Shown: piece by piece, positions 9,612 through 19,100 of the stretch | Position numbering within the stretch: position 1 is the stretch's first letter | Layout of the letters: every line of letters starts with the position of its first letter | NCBI GenBank assembly: GCA_964526965.1 | Contig: CAZGML010000003.1 | Location: 58,166-122,165 of the forward strand | Reading direction: 5' to 3' | DNA from: UBA6265 sp964526965 | Lineage (GTDB): Bacteria > Chloroflexota > Chloroflexia > Thermomicrobiales > UBA6265 | DNA length: 64,000 nt | Translations under genes and position numbers: made by a program | The notes under the pieces: generated by a model | The model's database searches: none | Told to the model about the DNA's origin: nothing | What the model saw: only the letters and a program-made list of their open reading frames with translations

Positions 9612-10238
9612 TTACACCCCTCGTCCTGTCCAACGCGTGGTCGTGCGCCGAACTGTGCGTTCCTTGTTATAGATCGGGTAGTCCTTCCAGCCGCGGGTTG
9701 GGTAATCCTTCCGCAGCGGGTGGCCCTCATCCCAGTCTTCTTGCAGCAGAATGCGGCGCAGGTTCGGGTGACCTTCGAAGAAGATGCCGAACATGTCGTA
9801 GCACTCGCGCTCCAGCCAGTTGGCGCCATTGAACACGGGCACCAGGCTTGGGATGGTCTCGCCATCGTCGATGCTGGCCTTCATGCGCACGCGGGTTCGG
9901 TTCGGGATGCTGTAGAGCTGGGCATGAACGTCGAACCGCGGCGAGGTGCGGAGGCTAAGCATATCGACGGCGGTAAGGTCAGACAGGAAATTGACCTGCA
10001 ATTTATCGTGGTCTCGCATGTAGAAAGCGATATCGCGGAAGCGAGACGGTGTCACGTAAATGGTTGTTTCGTTTCGGAAGCGAACAGCATCCAGGAAGTC
10101 ATCCGGGAATGCGAGGCGAAGCTCGCGAATTACCGGGTGCTTGCTGAGATCGTCGTCGAACCAGAGATCCCGTTCCCAACCGGTTCCACTGGCAACGATG
10201 GCCTGCTGTTCTGATGTTGGGTTCTCACCGGAACTCAC
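9612..10238 (-). CDS. nuoC: NADH-quinone oxidoreductase subunit C
   Basis: A 208-residue 30-kDa-type subunit of the complex I connecting module. The signature ERECYDMFGIFFEGHPNLRR followed by ILLQEDWDEGHPLRKDYP near the C-terminus is diagnostic. The GTG start has GAGGAG nine bases upstream. It lies 50 bases after nuoB and abuts nuoD. Confidence 0.95.
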   Translation of the reverse strand: MSSGENPTSEQQAIVASGTGWERDLWFDDDLSKHPVIRELRLAFPDDFLDAVRFRNETTIYVTPSRFRDIAFYMRDHDKLQVNFLSDLTAVDMLSLRTSPRFDVHAQLYSIPNRTRVRMKASIDDGETIPSLVPVFNGANWLERECYDMFGIFFEGHPNLRRILLQEDWDEGHPLRKDYPTRGWKDYPIYNKERTVRRTTTRWTGRGV

Positions 10239-10288
10239 GGTGCTCTCCTCACGTCGGTGCCGGAATCACCCGGGCCGAACCGTAGCTG

Positions 10289-10840
10289 TTAGCCTCGAAT
10301 TCCTGCCATCGCCATCTGGCGCTCGTTCACGCGCGCATCTTCGGCGCGGCCGCTGCCCTCCTTGCGGGCGATGGTTTCGTACTTAATGATTTTGTTCTGC
10401 AGGTTCAGGATTCCGTAGTACAGAGCTTCCGGGGTTGGCGGGCAACCCGGAACGTACACATCTACCGGTACTACCTGGTCCACGCCCTGAACAACTGCGT
10501 AGGTATCGTACGGACCGCCGACGTTGGCGCAGCTGCCCATGCTGAGCACCCACTTGGGCTCGGACATCTGGTCGTACAGCGTCCTCACAATGGGCGCCAT
10601 CTTCTTCGTCACGGTGCCGGCCACAATCATCAGGTCAGCGGCGCGTGGCGAGGATCGGAAAAGCATGCCGAATCGCTCGGAGAGGTCGAACCGGGCCATG
10701 GATGCGGAGATCATCTCAATTGCGCAACATGCCAGGCCGAACTGCAGCCACCAGAGCGAAGAACGTCGACCCCAGTTAAACAGGAAGTCCATAGACGTTG
10801 TGAAAATATTCTTGTCGAAGCGATCGTCGATCAGACCCAT
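10289..10840 (-). CDS. nuoB: NADH-quinone oxidoreductase subunit B
   Basis: A 183-residue PSST subunit carrying iron-sulfur cluster N2, the last cluster before quinone. All four ligand cysteines are visible in FGLACCAIEM, GSCANVGG and VPGCPPTPEAL. The start chosen is the ATG of MGLIDDRF with AAAGGTG upstream; it overlaps the end of nuoA by 10 bases, which suggests translational coupling. With nuoI absent, N2 would have no neighbouring N6a/N6b clusters encoded in this operon. Confidence 0.95.
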   Translation of the reverse strand: MGLIDDRFDKNIFTTSMDFLFNWGRRSSLWWLQFGLACCAIEMISASMARFDLSERFGMLFRSSPRAADLMIVAGTVTKKMAPIVRTLYDQMSEPKWVLSMGSCANVGGPYDTYAVVQGVDQVVPVDVYVPGCPPTPEALYYGILNLQNKIIKYETIARKEGSGRAEDARVNERQMAMAGIRG

Positions 10841-11196
10841 TCGAGGGCACCTTTCTTCCACGCATAGACATAGCTAAGCAAAAGCAACGAGATGAAGACG
10901 AACATGTGCAAGAACCCGCCGAGGCCGAAGTAATCGAAATTAACTGCCCACGGAAAGATAAATGCAGCCTCCAAATCGAAGATTACAAAGAGCATGCCGA
11001 TAACATAGAAACGGGTAGTAATTTGCGAGCGGGCCGGTTTGACATCCGGTACACCACTCTCATACGGGTCGGACTTTGCCTTGCTGGGATTGGATGGGCC
11101 GAGGAGTGTCGAAATTCCCGCCATGGCAAAGCCCATGACGAAGGTGGTAACCACCATAAATACGACGACAACCCAGGTGTTTCCAATATAATCCAC
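10831..11196 (-). CDS. nuoA: NADH-quinone oxidoreductase subunit A
   Basis: A 121-residue, three-helix membrane subunit of complex I. Signature blocks are YESGVPD and RFYVIGMLFVIFDLEAAFIF. The start chosen is a GTG (VDYIGN...) because it gives the normal family length and is preceded by GGGAGTGGGGG; the open frame extends upstream but the extra residues are not family-like. It is the first gene of the operon; a sigma-70-like promoter lies about 60 bases upstream. Confidence 0.92.
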   Translation of the reverse strand: MDYIGNTWVVVVFMVVTTFVMGFAMAGISTLLGPSNPSKAKSDPYESGVPDVKPARSQITTRFYVIGMLFVIFDLEAAFIFPWAVNFDYFGLGGFLHMFVFISLLLLSYVYAWKKGALEWV

Positions 11197-11253
11197 GAAT
11201 CCCCCACTCCCTGCATGGAACGTAGTCGGGCACGAAATCCACCCGTAGACCGC

Positions 11254-11282
11254 TAGTATGGTAGCACAGAATACCGGGTCAA
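11254..11282 (-). promoter_or_regulatory. Candidate sigma-70 promoter of the nuo operon
   Basis: Read on the minus strand: TTGACC (11277-11282), a 17-base spacer, then ATACTA (11254-11259). The -10 element is about 57 bases upstream of the nuoA GTG. It is the best promoter match in the region; not tested. Confidence 0.45.
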
Positions 11283-11563
11283 TCCGAAGCCGAACACACC
11301 ACTGAAACACGGGTAAAACTGCCGAAGTGGTGGGGAATATCCGATGATTCTGCTCGGTTTTCGTGCCAGGTTGACAAAGCCGTTGCCTCAGTGTACGTAC
11401 ATTTGCGGATAATACGGTGCAAATGGCACGGAATTCGTATACCATCGGTACCTGTACTGACTGCCCGGCACGCCTATCATTAACTCAACACCAACGTGAT
11501 CGACGTTGCCAGCCACTTCGTTGATCGACCCCTTCCCTCCTATAACGTGGTGTTGCTTCATAG

Positions 11564-11587
11564 CCGCCCGGACCATCCTCCGGGCGG
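11564..11587. terminator. GC-rich hairpin with plus-strand T-rich tail
   Basis: CCGCCCGGA, six-base loop, TCCGGGCGG. A T-rich tail (TTATCTATTT) follows on the plus strand. It could terminate a plus-strand transcript or serve the minus-strand gene ending at 11682; both are possible. Confidence 0.5.
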
Positions 11588-11681
11588 TTATCTATTTAAC
11601 AAAACGAATCGGCAGAGGGATGTTCAGGGGTAACGAACATCGACGCCGGCCTGCTGTGAGACCAACCGAGTGGGAAGGTAC

Positions 11682-12212
11682 TTATCGACGAGAAATGATC
11701 TCCTGGGTGGAGATTTCGCGCCGTTGAAGTGCGTGATGCTGCTGGAGTACATCCTCTGCGGACCGGGGATCAACCTGCGCCTTATGGACGTATTTCCGGA
11801 GTGACCATCCCGCCAGGGCCAGCCACACCAATACACCGATACTGACAGCCGTTACGAACCAGTAATCCGCCCGAAGTCCAGGAGACGCGGCCAAGGCAGC
11901 GAATGCGAAAATCGCAGATGCCAGGGCCGGTCCGCGACTGGCTACCAAAACTCCCACAGATGCGATGAACCATGCGAGAAGTGTGTACGCAAAGGCTGCA
12001 AACACTGGCGAGATCATCGCGGTGTAGACCCAACCTATCCAGAAGGTACCCGCCCATGCATTAGCCGAGGCACCTGGCATAGAGAAAAGCCCTACCCCAA
12101 ATGCGAACGAAAGGAATTGCAGCAGGGTCAAAACGAATGGGGACATGATGAACACCAGCATGAACCTGGCAGCAATGCGTGATAGCTCGTGTGGGGTTTT
12201 AGGGAAGGCCAC
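11682..12212 (-). CDS. Membrane protein of unknown function
   Basis: A 176-residue protein with about four or five hydrophobic segments (around residues 15-40, 50-75, 80-100, 100-115 and 118-138) and a polar C-terminal tail rich in Gln, Arg and Glu. I recognise no family. The GTG start is the first in frame. It lies 86 bases downstream of ktrB on the same strand, so it could be co-transcribed with the potassium uptake genes, but nothing in its sequence ties it to potassium transport. Confidence 0.6.
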   Translation of the reverse strand: MAFPKTPHELSRIAARFMLVFIMSPFVLTLLQFLSFAFGVGLFSMPGASANAWAGTFWIGWVYTAMISPVFAAFAYTLLAWFIASVGVLVASRGPALASAIFAFAALAASPGLRADYWFVTAVSIGVLVWLALAGWSLRKYVHKAQVDPRSAEDVLQQHHALQRREISTQEIISRR

Positions 12213-12298
12213 GGGTTACCATCCTTGTTGCAGTCGTCATTTCAACCATCAACGCCATTTCCAAGACCCGGGTTCCCGAATGGGGTTGACGTGTACAA

Positions 12299-13738
12299 CT
12301 AACCGATACGGATGTTCGCCTCCGCATATCGGAATCGATCGTGTTGCTGACGATTTTGCAGGGCGAACGCCACGGTGATAGGACCAAGCCGGCCGATGAA
12401 CATGCCAATCATAAGCACGGCTTTGCCGCCGATGCTCAAGTCAGCCGTTATGCCGGTACTCAATCCAGTTGTTGCCAATGCGCTCATGGCTTCAAACATC
12501 AGCGCAAGAAAGCTGAAATCTCCATGGTTGAACAGGTCCTCCGTCAATACCAGCAGCAGCGCGAGGAGGAAATGGACCAGCATGAACAGCGCAATTACCG
12601 AAAGCGCCCGGTACACGAGCTGTGCGGTGACACGGCGACCAAATGCCTGGGAATCCTGGCGTCCGCGCACGGTGGACATGACCGTCATGGCGATGACCGC
12701 AATCGTCGCGAGCTTGACACCACCGGCCGTGGAACCCGCGGCACCACCAATCAGCATCAACACAATCCAGAGATACATACTGGAGTTATGAGCCTCGCCC
12801 CAATCAGTACTGGTAAAGCCAGATGTGCGCGAGGCCACGCCTTCGAAGATGGCATTGACGGGCTTCCAGATGGAATCCATATCCATCATGGACGAGTTCC
12901 ATTCCACCCCGACGAAGAGCGCACTCCCCACAATGATAAGAACGCCGTTCGTTATCAGTACGAGCTTTGAATCCAGTGAGAGCGGTTGCCAGGCCCGGTG
13001 CTTCCAGACATCTGACAGCACCATGTAGCTCAATGCACCTAGCTGCACCAGGGTGGCTATTGCTATCAAAAAGACCGGTTGTTCAGCCTGCGCCTCAACA
13101 GATGGGTAATGGCCCAGCAAATCCAGCCCGGCGTTACAGAAAGCAGAAACCGAATGGAAAACACCATGCCAAATTGATGTGAGGAGCGACTCGCTTCTCA
13201 TGAAAAAGGCAGTGAGAATCACAGCACCAATCGCCTCGGCGATCGCCATGAACTTCACGATGCGGAGGGAGAAATGCGACGCCTCCTGCAGCGTCATCGC
13301 CGGCGAGCCATCCTGCATCATCTTGTTCGCGGAGAGACTGGTTCGTCGTCCCAATGTGATGAGCACCACGGAGGTACCCGCCATGAAGCCAAACCCGCCG
13401 ATCTGGATCAGCAACAGAATCACCAGCTCACCGAAAAAGCTCCAGTGTTGTTGGGTTTCAAGAGTGGTGAGGCCAGTCACCGAGAATGCGGAGACCGAGG
13501 TGAAGAGAGCATCGATAAAGCTGGTGCGATGGTTCGATTCGGTCGCAACTGGCAGCATGAGCAGTGCGGCACCAATCAGGAAGATCACGATGACCGCCAT
13601 CATAAAGAGCTTGGCATGGTCGTTGACCGTTGATTTCGGCCGATGGCCGTTGTCATGCTCCAGCTGAATGACCTCCCGGGCATTCAGCCGCTTGTGCACG
13701 ACCCTGTCCCCCAGTCGCCGCGGAGTGCGCTCGCTCAC
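12299..13738 (-). CDS. ktrB: Potassium uptake channel subunit, KtrB/TrkH family
   Basis: A 479-residue K+ translocating subunit with the four-fold M1-P-M2 repeat. The four filter loops can be read: SVSAFSVTGL, SVSAFCNAGLD, SRTSGFTST and SALATTGLS, each with the conserved Gly, as in KtrB/TrkH proteins. The length is typical. The start overlaps the ktrA stop by four bases, showing a two-gene operon in which KtrA gates this channel. The N-terminus has a polar extension of about 40 residues before the first helix. Confidence 0.92.
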   Translation of the reverse strand: MSERTPRRLGDRVVHKRLNAREVIQLEHDNGHRPKSTVNDHAKLFMMAVIVIFLIGAALLMLPVATESNHRTSFIDALFTSVSAFSVTGLTTLETQQHWSFFGELVILLLIQIGGFGFMAGTSVVLITLGRRTSLSANKMMQDGSPAMTLQEASHFSLRIVKFMAIAEAIGAVILTAFFMRSESLLTSIWHGVFHSVSAFCNAGLDLLGHYPSVEAQAEQPVFLIAIATLVQLGALSYMVLSDVWKHRAWQPLSLDSKLVLITNGVLIIVGSALFVGVEWNSSMMDMDSIWKPVNAIFEGVASRTSGFTSTDWGEAHNSSMYLWIVLMLIGGAAGSTAGGVKLATIAVIAMTVMSTVRGRQDSQAFGRRVTAQLVYRALSVIALFMLVHFLLALLLVLTEDLFNHGDFSFLALMFEAMSALATTGLSTGITADLSIGGKAVLMIGMFIGRLGPITVAFALQNRQQHDRFRYAEANIRIG

Positions 13739-14442
13739 GACTTTTCGTCACCGTCATCCGCATCGGGATTGAGGCCAACGAATTTGGCGATATTCTCATC
13801 GGCACCGGCGAGGAGCAGCTCATCATGGGCGCGAACCGATTCATGCAGGTGGGGCACGGTAATTAACTCGTTGCCGCGTTTGATGAGCAGCACGTTGAGC
13901 TTGCCCTTGATCTCACTTGTCAGGCTCTCAAGCGTATGGCCTACGAGATTGGCAGGCGCTTCGATTTTGGCGATACCTGCGGTATTGGAAAGGGTGATGT
14001 AATCATTGATATGCCGCACTCCCAATGAGTGCGAGAGCCTAATGGCCGCGTCCACTTCTGGCAGCACAATGCGATCGGCCCCAACTTTCGTCAGGAGTTC
14101 GGCGTGCAGGTGCGATTTAGCCTTGGCCACAACCCACGGCACTTTCAATTTCTTCACCAGGAGCGTCGTAAGCACGCTTGCTTCCAGGTTTTCATCCTGC
14201 GCAACCACAACGACATCAGAATCGGCAACGTTGAGCTGTTCCAAAAGCTCCGGATCCGTACCATCACCCTGGGCCGCCAGGGTGACATACTGGGAGGCCT
14301 CCTGCGTGGTGCTCTCCTTGCGATCAATCGCCAGCACTTCATAGCCCTGCTCGCTCAGGTTCCTGGCAACGGTGCTGCCAAACCGCCCGAGGCCGATGAC
14401 GGTAACGCGCTCAGGAGTTCCACTGTGTATGGACGGTGACAA
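13735..14442 (-). CDS. ktrA: Potassium channel regulatory subunit, KtrA/TrkA family
   Basis: A 235-residue cytoplasmic regulator made of an RCK_N domain (residues about 12-130) and an RCK_C domain (about 150-228). The Rossmann motif VTVIGLGRFGSTVARNL with the acidic residue of AIDRKE shows nucleotide binding; family members bind ATP/ADP or NAD(H) and gate the KtrB pore. The TTG start is preceded by AAGGAAG. The gene is followed by ktrB with a four-base overlap. A TACTAT hexamer upstream (around 14482-14487) is a possible -10 element. Confidence 0.92.
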   Translation of the reverse strand: MSPSIHSGTPERVTVIGLGRFGSTVARNLSEQGYEVLAIDRKESTTQEASQYVTLAAQGDGTDPELLEQLNVADSDVVVVAQDENLEASVLTTLLVKKLKVPWVVAKAKSHLHAELLTKVGADRIVLPEVDAAIRLSHSLGVRHINDYITLSNTAGIAKIEAPANLVGHTLESLTSEIKGKLNVLLIKRGNELITVPHLHESVRAHDELLLAGADENIAKFVGLNPDADDGDEKS

Positions 14443-14550
14443 GGCGATACTTCCTTCTTAAATCGACATGTAGTGCTGGGCGTATAGTACCGCCGAGCCC
14501 ACACGGTTCGCTACAGGAGCAGCCTGGTGTCTGCTCGCGGAGCGCCGGGG

Positions 14551-15567
14551 TTAGTCCCGATCGTACGGATAGGTAACACCCCAGCTACGAATGGCATCCT
14601 GCATGATTTGCGCAACCATGAGCGTGTGATCCAGCGGCATCACCGGGTGTTCGGTGAGCCCCTCCCGCAGGCACTTCCCTACTTCCATCATTTCGTACTG
14701 GTAACCCACGCCCTCGTGACTGCAATCGAAGGGTTGCGGATCTTTGCCGTCTTCATAGAGCGTGAAGGTACTGGGGCGGTGCCAATCGTGATCCATCACA
14801 ATGCTGCCCCTGGTGCCAGCTATCATCGCCAGGTTGCGGCTGTTCGCCCGCACGGTGATTCCAGCATTTGCAACCGCACCATTGGCGTGACGCGTGGTGA
14901 TCATGCAATTTTCATCGACGTCGCTGTCGCCCAGGGTGGCAACGCTCACCATCTCGACTGGCTCGCCCAGAACCATTTGCACCATCTGCACGGCGTATAC
15001 GCCGGCATCGAGCAGCGCTGAGCCGCCGAGATCCTTGTTGTAGAGCCGGAACTCGGGGTCGTACGGATTCTTCCAGCCCATATTCACGGTCATGTACTGG
15101 ATATCGCCGAGGGTTCCGTTCTCGATGAATTCACGTACCTTCACCATTGCCGGACGGAACCGGGTCCAGACCGCCTCCATAAGAAACCGTTCGTTTTCGC
15201 GAGCGGCTTCAATCATCTCGCGCGTCTCGGCCACATTCATTGCCATCGGCTTTTCGCACAACACGTTCTTGCCAGCATTGAGGAGCCGGATCACGATATC
15301 GTGATGCATCGGGTGTGGCGTAGCGACGTAGACCACGTCGATATCGGGATCGTTCACAATGCCGTCGTAACTGCTGTATCGCTTTGGAATGTCGTACATC
15401 TCGGCGAAGACATCGGCCGATTCCTGCGAACGCGATCCTACGGCAACGAGTTCGGCACCCTCGGCGTACGGCATATCGCGCGCGAAGATTTTGGCGATGT
15501 TGCCGGTGCCAACAATACCCCAGCGAATGGGTCCGTCATGGGAAACCAGCGGCGTACGATCACTCAT
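14551..15567 (-). CDS. Gfo/Idh/MocA-family NAD(P)-dependent oxidoreductase
   Basis: A 338-residue sugar- or diol-type dehydrogenase. The Rossmann motif WGIVGTGNIAKIFARDM is near the N-terminus, and the catalytic CEKPMAMNVAE block is near residue 105. The sequence is closest in feel to D-xylose dehydrogenases and dihydrodiol dehydrogenases (VWTRFRPAM). The ATG start has GAGGAG ten bases upstream. It lies at the end of a minus-strand run with the RskA-like protein and glycosyltransferases, about 107 bases after the former. The substrate is unknown. Confidence 0.87.
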   Translation of the reverse strand: MSDRTPLVSHDGPIRWGIVGTGNIAKIFARDMPYAEGAELVAVGSRSQESADVFAEMYDIPKRYSSYDGIVNDPDIDVVYVATPHPMHHDIVIRLLNAGKNVLCEKPMAMNVAETREMIEAARENERFLMEAVWTRFRPAMVKVREFIENGTLGDIQYMTVNMGWKNPYDPEFRLYNKDLGGSALLDAGVYAVQMVQMVLGEPVEMVSVATLGDSDVDENCMITTRHANGAVANAGITVRANSRNLAMIAGTRGSIVMDHDWHRPSTFTLYEDGKDPQPFDCSHEGVGYQYEMMEVGKCLREGLTEHPVMPLDHTLMVAQIMQDAIRSWGVTYPYDRD

Positions 15568-15674
15568 CGTGGAACTCCTCTAATTAGCAGAATCACTGAC
15601 GTCGTCGACTCAGGTGTCGCGTGCATACATTGGTTCTGTATAGCGTGTTTTGCTGAGGCTGTCATCAGGCAGCG

Positions 15675-16163
15675 TCAATCGCCCTCTTCCTCGATCTCGG
15701 TCAGGTCAGCGGTAATGAGTGGATCACCCGTGGGCTGTTCGCTGCCTAATGGGCCGGGCTCGGCGGTGATGAAGAGCCTGTCGTACCGGCCGCTATAGGC
15801 CGCAAACGCAAACGTGCGTGATTCGGGATTCAGTGTGCCGGCGTTGACGATGATATCGTCCGTCTCCGCCCAAACCTGAAAAACCTCATCTTCTTCTGGC
15901 GGGGGCATGGTGTGGATAGTCAGAATATAAACCTCGTGCATATCGAAGTACTCAACCGAACCGCCCACTTCGAGGTTGGGATCCTCCACCACGATATCCA
16001 CAATTCGCGGTGAAGGTTCGTCCGACGACACAAACGCGACACTTCCCAGCCATACGCCGGCCAGGAGCGCGATAACCGCGAGAATTGATGCGGTAATCCA
16101 GGAGATGCCCGCTCTGTTCGCTCCATTGGTCGATTCATCTGCCGATGTGGCTTGCCCTGCCAT
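15675..16163 (-). CDS. Membrane-anchored protein with anti-sigma-K (RskA) C-terminal-like domain
   Basis: A 162-residue protein with a short cytoplasmic N-terminus, one membrane helix (about residues 22-45) and an extracellular domain. That domain resembles the RskA/anti-sigma-K C-terminal domain: VYILTIHTMPPPEEDEVFQVW, a Gly after INAG-like turn, and RLFITAEPGPLGSEQPTGDP. The zinc-binding anti-sigma N-terminal domain of true RskA is missing, and no sigma factor is nearby, so an anti-sigma role is doubtful. The ATG follows AGGGGATGAG. It lies 19 bases after the large GT39 gene and is probably co-transcribed with it. Confidence 0.7.
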   Translation of the reverse strand: MAGQATSADESTNGANRAGISWITASILAVIALLAGVWLGSVAFVSSDEPSPRIVDIVVEDPNLEVGGSVEYFDMHEVYILTIHTMPPPEEDEVFQVWAETDDIIVNAGTLNPESRTFAFAAYSGRYDRLFITAEPGPLGSEQPTGDPLITADLTEIEEEGD

Positions 16164-16182
16164 TAACTCATCCCCTGCGATT

Positions 16183-19100
16183 TTACGGATTCGAAATCAC
16201 CTGATAGATCGCAACATCGTCGTGCTCAAAGACCAAGTGTAGGTGACCGTTTTCAACAGCTGTAGCGAATGAGTTGTCGAGCCCGCTGTATCGGGCACGC
16301 TCCTCGTCTCCCACGATGATGTATCGCACGTTGTACTGTTCGAGTAACGGAGATACAAGTGCCCAGTCGTGCACGCCGGTGTAGATGGTGCTGACATCGG
16401 AACTGCGGGATTCCACCATCTGGTTCCAGCCCGGGCGCGTATTGAGTTCGATTGGCTGATTACCCATCACGGAAGGGAAGCCGGTAATCGCACTGATCGT
16501 GCCGGTTGCGCCGGGCGCAGGGCCATCGCTGGTGAGGATAACCGGCGTACCGGTAGTGTTTTGCTGCAGCCATTCCCCGGCCGCCAGCTCTCCATCCGGC
16601 CCGATGATCGCCGGGTGCGCCAGCGCAACTATTTCACTATCGCCTTCGCGAAGGTGATCGAGGGTTGGCACCAGCAGCGCCACGACAACGATAGCGGCTG
16701 CAAGCCCGGCTGGCAGCTTCGCGTCTGACTCAAGCGATGTCAACGCCCTGGTAAATGCGATGCCAACAGCCAGCACGATCAATACCCATGCGAGCGGCAG
16801 GAGCTGGAGGGATTGCGAGTAGCCAGATGGATCGGGGCGGAAGGCTCGCGTCTGTGCAGCAGCCAAGACGATACATGCGAACAACACCAGGCCTGCGGAC
16901 CAGAGCAGGAGCGAATCCTGCAACCAGTGCCAGATCGTGGTTACCGCCAGGAGTGAGATGAGCAAGAGGAGGATGAGCGCGGAATCAAATCGCCAGGCAA
17001 GCACGAGGATCGCGATGATGGTGCCGACGGCCACACCAGTCACGATTACACCGGGAGCGCCTTCATCCAGGAGGGATGCGAGCACGCTCACGGCTCCGAG
17101 CCCGACAACAATCATCACCGTCATCAGCAATACCGTCCCGAGCTGGTCGCGCAACATGGAGAGCGACCAAAGGTCAGGCGAGATCGTGTTTCGATTCGTG
17201 GCCGTGTACGCGGCGTAGGCCGGGTAACAGAAAGCGATACCAACTGCGACGATGCCAATGAGTTCCAGCGCGAACCGGCGGACATCGGGCCACCAGGCAC
17301 TGCCGGGTGCCCTGGTGTTATTGGCATTGAGGGCGAGCCCGACGGCGAGCAAGCCAATGGCCACCAGCAATCCCCAACCGGATGAGGTAGCAAACGCACC
17401 GAAAACAAGGGCAAGCAGGGCGTAACGCGTCCATCGCTGCCGGAATTGGCTCAACAATGTATGAATGAAGACAGCGGCGATCATAAGCATCGTCAGCACA
17501 GAGAGTTCAACTGATGACGCCAGTGCAATTGGGGCGAGGCCACTGGCGAAGGCGAATGAGCTGCCGAAGACGAGCGCCAGCGCAACTCCCGCACCGACCC
17601 ACGATCCTTCGATCGAGCTGATGAGGCTCCAGACCACACCGGCAAGCAGCGCCACTACCCCGATAGCTGCGAGATTCGCCACAACAACGGGTTCCAGCGC
17701 GAGGGCGTTGCCGAGGGCAGCCCACGGCAGAATCCCCGCCCAGTGCGTATGAAGCAGCCCCCCGCTCAACCAGGGATCGATGGGCGGAAGTGAGACAGAT
17801 CGCATGACACCAGTAAGTTGCATCAGGTTGTGATCGGGAAGGATTCGCTCCCAACTACGGAACAATGCCATCGCCAGGAAGACCGCGAGGAAGAGCACTT
17901 CACCGGCGAGGATACACCGCCATTGGCGCTGCAGTTTGTCCCGGAACTCATTCCAAACAGAGCGATGTGTCGCCAACCCGATGGCAACGAGCAGGAGGAA
18001 CGACAGCCCGATCGTGCCGCGGTCGAAAACCAACCCTCGCCAGGAGACGAGTGCCAGCGTGATGGAAGCCATCCCGAGTGCGCCGATTGCCTTGGCGAGC
18101 ATCCAGCCCATATCCGGCAAGTTGCGAAACGCGCGCCAGGTTAGGGGCCAGGCGGCGAGACCCATAATTTGCAATCCAACCCACCAGCTGAGCAACGGCC
18201 AGGATTGAAGCCAGCCATCATCCACCTGGTCGTTCCAGCTTCCCTGCTCCTGCTGAGTTTCAACGAACTCATCGCTCATGAACATCTGGTTCGGCAATGG
18301 ATCACCAGGAATGTAGTGATACCCACCATTCCCCCAGGCAGCGTTGAGCTCGTCGTGGACGTATTGGGCATCGTACGCATCGGTTTTCTCGAATATGCGT
18401 ACTTCCGGATGCTCATAGACGGTGAGCGATTCTTCGGCCGACCGGTCGTCCCACTCGATACCGAGCAGCTCCGGGCCCTGCCAGAAGTGCGCGACGGGTT
18501 CAAAACCGAGTTCGCCATTCAGGAGCATCTCGTAAAACTGTATGGCCACCGGATAGCGTTCTGGCTGACGCACTACGGAATCGATAACCCGGTTCGAGCT
18601 GAGAACGATGTAATCAACCTGGCTGAGTTGTCCAACCAGCGTGACGACCTTGTTGTTATTGGCGGATTCGTCGGCATAGAGATCCATGGTCATGCCGATG
18701 TAGGCAGTCCGATCCTCTCCTCGAAGCGCCAGCGGGAGGGCATCGTCCCAATACTCATTGCTCAACGTGGAGCCGGGCGGGATGTTCTCATAAATCCATT
18801 CGCTCGCTTCAATTCGGGTGATGGGTCGGACGTAAAGTGAATCGAACGCCAGCCCGAAAACGATGGTGTAAACGACAACACCTGTGGTCAGCAGTTGGGC
18901 GATCCATTTGCGATTGCTGCGGTCGTGCAGTTCGATGAGAAAACCTGCGACCAGAATGATAAGAAAGGGATAAATATGCATAAGGTAGCGCTGGTTCTGG
19001 GCGATGCCGGTGCCGTAAAGCGCGATGCTGCCGACACACCACCCGACAATTCCCAGCCACCACCACGACGGCCAATGTGCACTTCGAACCAGCCTCCAGA

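Larger units (their letters stand above)
11197..11681. other. Intergenic region upstream of nuoA, structured in part
   Basis: No convincing gene lies in these 485 bases. They hold the nuo promoter candidate, a plus-strand TTGACA at 11371-11376, and from about 11485 to 11587 several inverted repeats: CAACACCA (11487-11494) pairs with TGGTGTTG (11547-11554), an inner hairpin CAACGT-GATCG-ACGTTG sits at 11491-11507, and the GC-rich hairpin at 11564-11587 follows. The stretch could be a terminator plus leader, or a small structured RNA ending in the hairpin. Short open frames here on both strands have no homology I recognise. Confidence 0.4.
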
